Assembly: GCA_017434685.1 (NCBI GenBank)
Contig: JAFREV010000021.1
Coordinates: 1-6,793 of the forward strand
Length of the DNA: 6,793 nucleotides
Source: Mogibacterium sp.
GTDB lineage: Bacteria; Bacillota; Clostridia; Peptostreptococcales; Anaerovoracaceae
Direction: 5' to 3'
Part shown: positions 1 to 4,540 of the stretch, one piece after another
Position numbering within the stretch: position 1 is the stretch's first letter
Layout: each line of letters opens with the position of its first letter
Translations under genes and position numbers: made by a program
The notes under the pieces: model-generated
Told to the model about the DNA's origin: nothing
Database searches by the model: none
What the model saw: the letters and a program-made list of their open reading frames with translations, nothing else

Positions 1-25
1 AATTCTTGTAAAACAAAAGCAGGAT

Positions 26-65
26 TTCTAACTTTGCTCGTATTATACAACCCTCAAAGTTAGAA
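26..65. repeat. 11-bp inverted repeat enclosing a TATAAT box
   Basis: TTCTAACTTTG at 26-36 is the exact reverse complement of CAAAGTTAGAA at 55-65, with an 18-base spacer. On the minus strand the spacer reads TTGTATAATACG, with a perfect TATAAT at 47-42. No good -35 is visible: CTTGTT lies at the right 17-base distance but matches poorly. The arrangement could be an operator over a promoter for a gene beyond the left edge. It could also be an RNA hairpin, since a T-rich stretch follows on the minus strand. Dyad certain, role uncertain. Confidence 0.45.
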
Positions 66-138
66 CAAGGTTACAGGGAAGTCCATAAAAAAACGCCTCC
101 GTGACAATAATGCTTATCACGGCGACTCTCGTATCCAT
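43..138 (-). pseudogene. 31-codon ORF, possible N-terminal remnant of a TM1266-family hydrogenase regulator
   Basis: The ATG at 138 is preceded by AGGAG with a 7-base spacer and lies downstream of a good promoter, so translation is plausible. The product starts MDTRVAVISIIVTE and ends at TAA (43-45) after 31 residues. From memory, this start closely resembles TM1266-family proteins, ferredoxin-fold regulators of about 80 residues associated with [FeFe]-hydrogenase maturation genes. Their continuation (a SVEKLNELLHEY-like helix, then an IGRMGIPY-like segment) is absent. The remaining residues, EAFFYGLPCNLVLTLRVV, look unrelated. A terminator-like hairpin and T-run lie inside the reading frame. 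I read this as a truncated gene. Alternatives are a leader peptide with an internal attenuator, or an unrelated small protein. The family call rests on about 13 residues. Confidence 0.4.
87..124 (-). terminator. terminator-like hairpin with T7 run
   Basis: On the minus strand, CCGTGA (122-117) pairs with TCACGG (104-99). Two further C-G/G-C pairs (124-123 with 95-94) form across a 3-base bulge. Seven consecutive Ts follow at 93-87. It lies about 110 bases beyond the stop of the ATC-hydrolase-family gene, so it is the best candidate for the end of that operon. It also lies inside the 31-codon ORF. The bulge and 12-base loop make it weaker than a textbook terminator. Confidence 0.55.
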
Positions 139-181
139 ATCAAGTCTCCTGTTCAAAAGAGTTGTTTAATTGTCAAAAGGG

Positions 182-210
182 ATTCTATCACAGCAGGCAG
201 CATCAGACAA
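182..210 (-). promoter_or_regulatory. sigma-A-type promoter with extended -10
   Basis: On the minus strand, TTGTCT (210-205) and TAGAAT (187-182) are separated by 17 bases, and TGA directly before the -10 gives an extended -10. Transcription would start near position 175 and reach the RBS and ATG at 138 after a short leader. The -35 overlaps a dyad, CAGACA at 204-209 with TGTCTG at 226-231, which could be an operator. This implies that the region left of the ATC-hydrolase-family gene has its own transcription. Confidence 0.5.
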
Positions 211-234
211 GACGTTTGCCGACTCTGTCTGCAC

Positions 235-927
235 TCAGAATTCATCAGGTGAGAATTCCATTAATGCATCGTATGAATCTTCGCCGTAAAGCTCGATATA
301 ATCATTAACAGCTCTTTGGACCATCGGCTTGGCGTCCTCTCCGAAGTGATCTGCCAGAGTCTCGACTATGGCATTGTAGATATGCGCGGTATGGAAATCG
401 AAATCTCTCATGGCGGAAGTTCCGAGCACCGCTTTTTTATCCTTGATCTTTTGAAGCTCTTCTTCCGCAAGAGGAAGTCCCCAGTCGAAGTCGCAGCGTT
501 CGCCGCCCCAGCTCATGGCTGTTGTCAGAGGCGTGCAGACTGCGCCACATCCGAAGCCCTGGTACACCGCATCATCCACGTTTACGCAATACTCGCGTCC
601 GTACTCGAGTATGTCGTATTTTTTCCAGGCTTCGCACCATGCGCATTTGGCGATATATGTCTGATAAGTCGGCTCTCCCCTCAGTGTCCCGAACTCCATC
701 TGCCCGTCATAGTCAGGTTTCCACTCGCCGTACGCCTGGTTGGTCCACAGCGTAACAGGGTCGCCGTTTGCACGCGCCCTTGCCGCCATCCTGGCTCCAC
801 GCTCTCTGCCGTATCTGTTCATTCCGTCCTGAATGGCCTTGCGTCCTTCTTCGCCTTTGGCCTCTATGGCCGCCCGACTCAAAAAGGCAAATATCATCGC
901 CTGATTTTCGATCTTTAAGCTGCCCAT
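235..927 (-). CDS. L-2-amino-thiazoline-4-carboxylate hydrolase family protein
   Basis: This 230-residue protein resembles the ATC-hydrolase family (Pfam PF14196). The founding activity opens the ring of L-2-amino-thiazoline-4-carboxylate on the route to L-cysteine, but most clostridial members have no proven substrate. Recognisable parts are a helical N-terminus with YGRERGARMAARARANGDP at 39-57, a CAWC pair (C95, C98), a YCVNVDDAVYQGFGC segment (113-127) and the GERCDF motif near C145. There is no signal peptide or membrane segment, so it is cytoplasmic. The ATG at 927 immediately follows the TAA of the flavoprotein gene, and its RBS AAGGAG lies within that gene's last codons, so the two are translationally coupled. 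The pairing with a thioredoxin-reductase-like enzyme suggests a thiol or sulfur-compound substrate (inference). Family call fairly confident, reaction not. Confidence 0.75.
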   Translation of the reverse strand: MGSLKIENQAMIFAFLSRAAIEAKGEEGRKAIQDGMNRYGRERGARMAARARANGDPVTLWTNQAYGEWKPDYDGQMEFGTLRGEPTYQTYIAKCAWCEAWKKYDILEYGREYCVNVDDAVYQGFGCGAVCTPLTTAMSWGGERCDFDWGLPLAEEELQKIKDKKAVLGTSAMRDFDFHTAHIYNAIVETLADHFGEDAKPMVQRAVNDYIELYGEDSYDALMEFSPDEF

Positions 928-1794
928 TTACTGCTCCTTTTTATCCATTTCTCCGAGACGTTCGACTATGGCATGCGCCGCGATGTTTCCTTCTCCTACG
1001 GCTTTTGCAATCTGGTAAGGTCTGCCCGTGCAGTCTCCCGCGGCGTAGCATCCCTTGTAATTCGTCTCCTGGTTTTTATCCACCACGATATGCGCACCTT
1101 CTATCTCGAGTCCCGAGAACAGAGTTGTCGGCGCAATCGACGGTCTGAGTATGAATACCCCGTCGACATCGATTTTCCTGCCGTCCGAGAGTTCAATGGA
1201 ATCGGCTTTCATGGCGCCGTCCAGTTTTTTAATCGGCTTATCCAGTATCTCGACTTTTGGCGAATCACTCGAATATCCGAAGTTCGTGTATACATATACC
1301 TTTGCGGCAATCTCCTCGAGGTATTTGATATCGTGCTCCATGCGGCTGTCAGTGCAATATACGGCAACAGTCTTCTCCTTGTAGAGGAATCCGTCACAGG
1401 TCGCACAGTAGCTTACGCCGTTTCCGAGCAGCCTGTCTTCGTTTTCCATGCCTTTTGCTACGGCAACACCCGTTGCCAGAAGCACAGTGCGAGCCTCGAA
1501 CATTTCGTTGTCTGCAAGAAGCATGTATTTATCTCCGAGATCAGCGATATTCGTAACCTTCTTTTCGGTCATCTCAAGTCCCATCTCTTCCGCCTGGGCA
1601 CGGAACTTTTCATTAAGCTCCGCTCCGGACACCATAGGCACACCAGGATAGTTTGCGATTTTTTCGGACTTTCCGACTTTGTCGCTTCCGGCCGCCGATC
1701 CGAACCAGACGATTTCTTTATTATGAAGTTTCAGCGTCAGTGCCGCGGCCAGTCCCGCCGGCCCTGTACCGATAATTGCTACATCGTATAACAT
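928..1794 (-). CDS. thioredoxin-reductase-like flavoprotein lacking NADPH-binding motifs
   Basis: This 288-residue cytoplasmic flavoprotein has the TrxB fold order: FAD Rossmann motif GTGPAG (9-14), LLATG (105-109), redox-active CATC (C130, C133) in YCATCDGF, and the C-terminal FAD motif AAGDCTGRPYQIAKAVGEG (251-269). The segment that normally carries the NADPH motif (GxGxxA, as GGGDSA in classical TrxB) reads VAVYCTDSRMEHD (143-155), without its glycines. The usual HRR-type 2'-phosphate-binding arginines are replaced by VYTNFGYS. This pattern matches ferredoxin-dependent flavin thioredoxin reductases (FFTR) and related NADPH-independent forms, so ferredoxin is a plausible donor. The ATG at 1794 has AAAGG seven bases upstream and starts directly at the FAD strand. 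An upstream ATG at 1893 would add 33 unrelated residues from the toxin region and is rejected. It is coupled to the ATC-hydrolase-family gene. Confidence 0.85.
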   Translation of the reverse strand: MLYDVAIIGTGPAGLAAALTLKLHNKEIVWFGSAAGSDKVGKSEKIANYPGVPMVSGAELNEKFRAQAEEMGLEMTEKKVTNIADLGDKYMLLADNEMFEARTVLLATGVAVAKGMENEDRLLGNGVSYCATCDGFLYKEKTVAVYCTDSRMEHDIKYLEEIAAKVYVYTNFGYSSDSPKVEILDKPIKKLDGAMKADSIELSDGRKIDVDGVFILRPSIAPTTLFSGLEIEGAHIVVDKNQETNYKGCYAAGDCTGRPYQIAKAVGEGNIAAHAIVERLGEMDKKEQ

Positions 1795-1853
1795 ATTGTT
1801 ACCTTTCTTTTGGCGCTTTTTCTCGTAAAAACGCGAACGATTCTTATTGAAAA

Positions 1854-1862
1854 TGCTATTAT
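1854..1862 (+). promoter_or_regulatory. extended -10 for the toxin transcript
   Basis: TGC followed by TATTAT forms a TGnTATTAT extended -10. No good -35 lies upstream, as is common with extended -10 promoters. Transcription would begin near 1869, about 14 bases before the 5' arm of the long-range stem, so the arm would sit at the 5' end of the RNA. Confidence 0.4.
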
Positions 1863-1909
1863 CTTTATGATGAAATAAATATGGTGCTACCATAGAAGGT
1901 GGCGGTTAG

Positions 1910-1955
1910 CCCTCCCCTCGGAGGGTTCACTCCCTCCAATCCGTCGGAAAGGAGG
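1910..1955 (+). promoter_or_regulatory. alternative-pairing leader controlling the toxin Shine-Dalgarno
   Basis: Four short elements can pair in exclusive ways: A CCCTCC (1910-1915), B GGAGGG (1920-1925), C CCCTCC (1932-1937) and D GGAGG (1951-1955), which is the Shine-Dalgarno. A:B forms a 6-bp hairpin with a 4-base loop and leaves C free to pair with D; the C:D hairpin also gains an inner TCC/GGA stem. B:C forms a 6-bp hairpin with a 6-base loop and frees D. Element A overlaps the inner arm of the long-range stem. The complementarity is visible; the switching is inference. Confidence 0.55.
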
Positions 1956-1964
1956 TGATGTGCT

Positions 1965-2045
1965 ATGAGTGTATTTGAAGCTTTGTACTTGTCAATATCC
2001 TTCGGGACATTACTCGTTGCAACCCTGATGTACATAAAGAAGTAG
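1965..2045 (+). CDS. holin-like type I toxin peptide
   Basis: This 26-residue ORF starts at an ATG preceded by AAGGAGGTGATGTGCT, a near-perfect Shine-Dalgarno. The product begins MSVFEALYLSISFGTL and ends ATLMYIKK. It is a short acidic-start peptide with one hydrophobic membrane-spanning helix (about residues 6-23) and a lysine-rich C-terminus. This is the architecture and wording of the putative holin-like toxin family (Hol-Tox, PF16935 as I recall), small Gram-positive membrane peptides thought to depolarise membranes when over-produced and held back by antisense RNA. It is the only plus-strand gene between two minus-strand gene blocks and has its own structured leader and complementary 3' end. 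Toxicity is inferred from family resemblance. Confidence 0.75.
   Translation: MSVFEALYLSISFGTLLVATLMYIKK
1968..1995 (-). promoter_or_regulatory. candidate antisense RNA promoter inside the toxin ORF
   Basis: On the minus strand a perfect TTGACA (1995-1990) is followed after 16 bases by TACACT (1973-1968). Transcription would start near 1961 and run leftward across the toxin RBS and leader, as expected for an antitoxin RNA. It would also run toward the flavoprotein gene, so it could equally be that operon's promoter. Confidence 0.35.
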
Positions 2046-2074
2046 CCGCCCAAGTACCAGTTGGACGGCTGCTT
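2040..2074 (+). repeat. strong hairpin at the toxin stop codon
   Basis: Bases 2040-2053 pair with 2061-2074 across a 7-base loop: 14 positions with one C/A mismatch and one G-U pair, including GCCGCCCAA with TTGGACGGC. The toxin stop codon TAG lies in the left arm. No T-run follows directly, so it is more likely an mRNA-stabilising or antisense-target loop than a stand-alone terminator. Confidence 0.65.
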
Positions 2075-2134
2075 ATGCAATCTTTCAACCAGGGCTAACC
2101 GTCTGTTGGTAGCACCTTTTGTATGTGTAGACTA

Positions 2135-3010
2135 TCACATAGCCGTTTCACTGTCAATTCCATTTATTTCATTTGTATGCACGCGGAAACCTGCGGATAG
2201 CGCCTCTTTCGGGCAGGCTGTGATGCAGTGGCCGCAGCGTATGCACTCTGCCGAGTTCGGAACTTTATACGGCTCCACATCCATAGGGCAGACCTTGCTG
2301 CAGGCCGCACAGGATATACACTTTGCACTGTCCACATCCATGCGGTACAGGCTCACTTTATTCAGCATGCCGTATATCGCACCGAGCGGGCACATCACTT
2401 TGCAGAAAAACCTGCTGACCAGTATGCAGCCTACAATGACTACAATCAGTATGGCCATCTTGAGCGTGAATATGCCGCCGATCAGGCTGCGAAGTTCCGG
2501 ATGGCTCGCAAGTATTGGTATGCCGCCCTCAAGGGTTCCAACCGGGCAGATGTATTTGCAAAAGCTCGGCGACCTTACGCCCGTCCCGTCCAACGCCAGC
2601 ATAGGCATCAGTATGACGAAGATCGCAAGCAATGCGTACTTTATATATGTCGTCCATTTAGGCAGATGCAGTTTTGGCGACGGTATTTTGTGAAGCAATT
2701 CCTGGATGAGTCCGAACGGACACAGGAAACCGCAGACCGCGCGTCCCAGTACGACTCCGATCGCGAGCACTACGCCCATCGCATAAAAGCCGAATCTGTA
2801 ACTTTGCGAATTTGCGCCGGCCTGCATGGCGCCTATCGGGCAGGCCAGCCCTGCCGCCGGGCACGAATAGCAATTCATACCGGGATTGCAAAACTGCTTC
2901 CAATTTCCCTGGTAGATATTGCCCCCTGCGAAGTTGCCGAGCCACGGATTGGAGTATCCGAAGGCTGCCAGCTGTATTATCTTTCGCTTTATCTCACGAG
3001 TAATCTTCAT
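2135..3010 (-). CDS. polytopic membrane protein with two 4Fe-4S ferredoxin motifs (NapH/YccM-like)
   Basis: This 291-residue membrane iron-sulfur protein carries an N-terminal CNPGMNCYSCP...CP cluster (C41, C47, C50, C57). It then has three CxxxCP motifs at C93/C97, C151/C155 and C203/C207, each at the end or start of a membrane helix (helices about 73-90, 123-141 and 183-199). Two classical ferredoxin motifs follow: C231, C234, C237, C241 and C256, C259, C262, C266. This layout is that of NapH/YccM/NosR-type electron carriers, which pass electrons between cytoplasmic ferredoxin or quinol and extracytoplasmic partners. The ATG at 3010 is preferred because homologues I recall start just before the RRIIQL-like segment. 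A GTG at 3055 would add 15 residues, overlap the upstream gene and has no convincing RBS. It is probably the last gene of the hypB-tlpA operon. Confidence 0.85.
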   Translation of the reverse strand: MKITREIKRKIIQLAAFGYSNPWLGNFAGGNIYQGNWKQFCNPGMNCYSCPAAGLACPIGAMQAGANSQSYRFGFYAMGVVLAIGVVLGRAVCGFLCPFGLIQELLHKIPSPKLHLPKWTTYIKYALLAIFVILMPMLALDGTGVRSPSFCKYICPVGTLEGGIPILASHPELRSLIGGIFTLKMAILIVVIVGCILVSRFFCKVMCPLGAIYGMLNKVSLYRMDVDSAKCISCAACSKVCPMDVEPYKVPNSAECIRCGHCITACPKEALSAGFRVHTNEINGIDSETAM

Positions 3011-3036
3011 TCGAGTATTCTTTCGAGTAATTATCT

Positions 3037-3186
3037 TTAGCCGATTCCTATGCACTCAAGACAAATCTTTATGGCCTTGCGAAGTGCGATTGATACTTCC
3101 CCGTGCATAACGCCGAAGATTATCATGACTACTGCGATAACGATAAGCAAGATTCTGAATATGTTTGTCCTTTTATCGCTTACCAT
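3037..3186 (-). CDS. CD1871A-type small CXXC membrane protein
   Basis: This 49-residue ORF is too small for most gene finders. It has a positively charged start (MVSDKRTNIFR), one hydrophobic helix (about 10-27) and a C-terminal RKAIKICLECIGIG segment with the CXXC pair C42/C45. The ending matches what I remember of the CD1871A family of CXXC-motif proteins, which sit beside 4Fe-4S membrane proteins and TlpA-like thioredoxins in Clostridia. It begins 4 bases after the lipoprotein stop with AGGA very close to the ATG, so translational coupling is likely. It ends 26 bases before the 4Fe-4S gene. With the N-terminus inside, the CLEC pair would face outward, near the lipoprotein's CPPC. No function is established to my knowledge; a thiol-relay role is inference. 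Confidence 0.8.
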   Translation of the reverse strand: MVSDKRTNIFRILLIVIAVVMIIFGVMHGEVSIALRKAIKICLECIGIG

Positions 3187-3190
3187 TTTC

Positions 3191-3736
3191 CTATTTGCTT
3201 ATGTTGCTCTCTATCGTCTCTCTGTATTTGTCGAAGTCGCCGCCGACTACGGGTTCGCCGATGATATTGCCGTCTGGATCCACGAATATGCTGGTCGGAA
3301 CATACTGCATAGTCTTTGCGTAGTCAGTGAGGCTTCCATCCAGGCTGATATTCTTGTACTCTACGCCCGCTTCTTCCATGATCATAAGCGCATCTTTATA
3401 CTCTTCAGAATCAGGTTTGCTGAAGTCGACATCAATCGGAACCCCAATCAACTGGAGTTTGCCGTCGTATTCGCCCTCGAGTTTGGCGAGATCCGGCATT
3501 TCCTTGATGCAAGGCGGGCAGTAGGTGCCCCAGAAATTGATCATGGTAACTTCTGCATCTTTGAAAACATCCTGAGTCACTTCATTGCCGTCGAAGTCCA
3601 CGCTCTTGAATTCGGTAATCGAAGTCGGAGCCTCCGTAGTGCTCCCGCTTCCGCCCGAGCTGCAAGCTGCGAGTGCAATCGTCATAAGCGTCATAAGTGC
3701 GATTAACGCTATCACTGCCAGTTTTCTTTTTACCAT
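3191..3736 (-). CDS. TlpA/ResA-like thioredoxin-fold lipoprotein
   Basis: This 181-residue protein has a type II signal peptide: KRK, a hydrophobic stretch (6-22) and lipobox LAAC with C25 as the lipidated cysteine. A Ser/Gly/Thr-rich linker (26-39) follows, then a thioredoxin fold. The active site is WGTYCPPC (69-76; C73, C76), and the cis-proline is in YVPTS (P147). FVDPDGNIIG is the usual TlpA beta-hairpin. Such proteins sit on the outer face of the cytoplasmic membrane and reduce disulfides, for example in cytochrome c maturation or oxidative-stress repair, and need electrons from the cytoplasm, usually through CcdA. No CcdA is visible here; instead the small CXXC protein and 4Fe-4S membrane protein follow. 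The ATG at 3736 has GAGG and AAGGA upstream. Confidence 0.9.
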   Translation of the reverse strand: MVKRKLAVIALIALMTLMTIALAACSSGGSGSTTEAPTSITEFKSVDFDGNEVTQDVFKDAEVTMINFWGTYCPPCIKEMPDLAKLEGEYDGKLQLIGVPIDVDFSKPDSEEYKDALMIMEEAGVEYKNISLDGSLTDYAKTMQYVPTSIFVDPDGNIIGEPVVGGDFDKYRETIESNISK

Positions 3737-3764
3737 ATCCTTATCCTCTTTATTAACAATACTG

Positions 3765-3822
3765 CTGCCTATATTATTGTCTACGGCAGCCTGCTCTTCT
3801 GTGATGATGTCACTCTGCCGTA
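3765..3822 (-). repeat. competing inverted repeats in the hypB-tlpA gap
   Basis: TACGGCAG (3782-3789) and CTGCCGTA (3815-3822) are perfect 8-bp inverted repeats, with GTGA/TCAC nested between them. A third element, CTGCC at 3765-3769, can also pair with the GGCAG inside 3782-3789. On the minus-strand transcript the first hairpin would form just after the upstream hypB stop, and a competing one nearer tlpA. No T-run follows, so it is not a clear terminator; a processing or partial-attenuation site would fit. Confidence 0.4.
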
Positions 3823-3823
3823 T

Positions 3824-4516
3824 TTATTTATGACTATCAACTCGAATATATTTAAGGTTCTCAATTTGTTTTTTGAGCCAGTCAATCCATGCATCAAATC
3901 CCTCCCCGGTCTTGGCCGAAAGGAAGAACACTTCCGATTCGGGATTGAGATGATGCACCCTCTTTACGAACTCCTCGTCGTCGAAGTTGAAAAATTTCCT
4001 CGTGTCAGTCTTGTTGACTATTACCGCCTGCGTTACCTGGAACATCAACGGGTATTTAAGAGGTTTGTCGTCTCCCTCAGGAAGCGAGAGTATCTCTACA
4101 TTTACATCCGCACCCGTATCCTGCTCTGCTGTGCAAACCAGGTTTCCTACGTTTTCAAGGAAAATCAGGTCGAGGCCTGAACTGTCGAATTCCTCGAGTG
4201 CGGCCTTGGTCATGGATGCGTCCATTGCGCATTCACCGCCGGTGTGGATTTGCATGGTGCGTACGCCGGCAGCCGACATCTTCTCTGCATCGACTGTCGC
4301 GTCGATGTCGGCTTCCATGACGCCCATCTTGTAGTCTCCGGAGAGGGCGTCAATGGTGCGCAGGAGGGTCGTCGTCTTGCCTGCGCCCGGCGACGCCATA
4401 ATATTCACCATAAAGCTGCCGTTCGCGCGGTTCATCGCCCTGACCTCCGCAGCGATCCTGTCGTTTTCTTCAAATATGCCTATATTTACATCTATTACTT
4501 TTACTTTTCTTTCCAT
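3824..4516 (-). CDS. hypB: HypB-type GTPase, paralogue with an altered metal site
   Basis: This 230-residue cytoplasmic GTPase is of the SIMIBI class. HypB delivers nickel to [NiFe] hydrogenases, and sometimes urease, together with HypA. Visible motifs are the P-loop SPGAGKT (42-48), EADIDATVDAEKM (68-80), HTGGECAMDASM (91-102), ENVGNLVC (121-128), LPEGDDKPLKYPLMF (145-159) and NKTD for guanine recognition (168-171). In characterised HypBs the G-domain metal site uses the Cys-His of a CHLDA motif and a Cys in NLVC. Here the first reads CAMDA, so C96 and C128 remain but the His is Ala. No N-terminal histidine-rich region is present. It lies 24 bases after the second hypB, with AGAGG upstream of the ATG. 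Activity may be kept while metal choice or affinity differs (inference). Confidence 0.85.
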   Translation of the reverse strand: MERKVKVIDVNIGIFEENDRIAAEVRAMNRANGSFMVNIMASPGAGKTTTLLRTIDALSGDYKMGVMEADIDATVDAEKMSAAGVRTMQIHTGGECAMDASMTKAALEEFDSSGLDLIFLENVGNLVCTAEQDTGADVNVEILSLPEGDDKPLKYPLMFQVTQAVIVNKTDTRKFFNFDDEEFVKRVHHLNPESEVFFLSAKTGEGFDAWIDWLKKQIENLKYIRVDSHK

Positions 4517-4540
4517 AATATATGCCTCTTCAAAGCGAGA

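Larger units (their letters stand above)
1883..2116. repeat. complementary ends of the toxin locus (two-part 21-bp long-range stem)
   Basis: GGTGCTACCA (1883-1892) is exactly complementary to TGGTAGCACC (2107-2116). CGGTTAGCCCT (1903-1913) is exactly complementary to AGGGCTAACCG (2091-2101). The blocks occur in nested order, so the RNA ends can zip into 10 + 11 pairs with an asymmetric internal loop (10 bases on the left, 5 on the right), enclosing the whole toxin gene. TTTT follows the outer arm at 2117-2120, so this pairing may also assist termination. Such 5'-3' pairing is known from type I toxin mRNAs. The same layout could be terminal inverted repeats of a small mobile cassette. Confidence 0.75.

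Noticed and set aside
171..176. Minus-strand TTGACA upstream of the 31-codon ORF
   Set aside because: No -10 box lies at 15-19 bases downstream; the RBS occupies that place. The TTGTCT/TAGAAT promoter just upstream is better.
1841..1864. Possible Fur-like box, TATTGAAAATGCTATTATC, before the flavoprotein gene
   Set aside because: It matches only about half of the 19-base GATAAT-type consensus and its inverted symmetry is poor; AT-richness explains the likeness.
1795..1893. Longer flavoprotein start at 1893, adding 33 residues
   Set aside because: The extension is lysine/asparagine-rich, unrelated to the family, begins inside the toxin locus repeat and has no RBS, while the ATG at 1794 has AAAGG and sits at the FAD strand.
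1865..2080. 71-codon minus-strand ORF across the toxin locus
   Set aside because: It is the antisense reading of the toxin gene and its hairpins, with no RBS and no recognisable product.
3011..3055. GTG start at 3055 for the 4Fe-4S membrane protein
   Set aside because: It overlaps the CXXC gene by 19 bases, has no Shine-Dalgarno and adds 15 residues that do not fit the family start. The ATG at 3010 is preferred, though its RBS is also modest.
3050..3706. 218-codon plus-strand ORF opposite the lipoprotein and CXXC genes
   Set aside because: It is a shadow frame: both minus-strand genes have clear motifs, RBSs and operon spacing.
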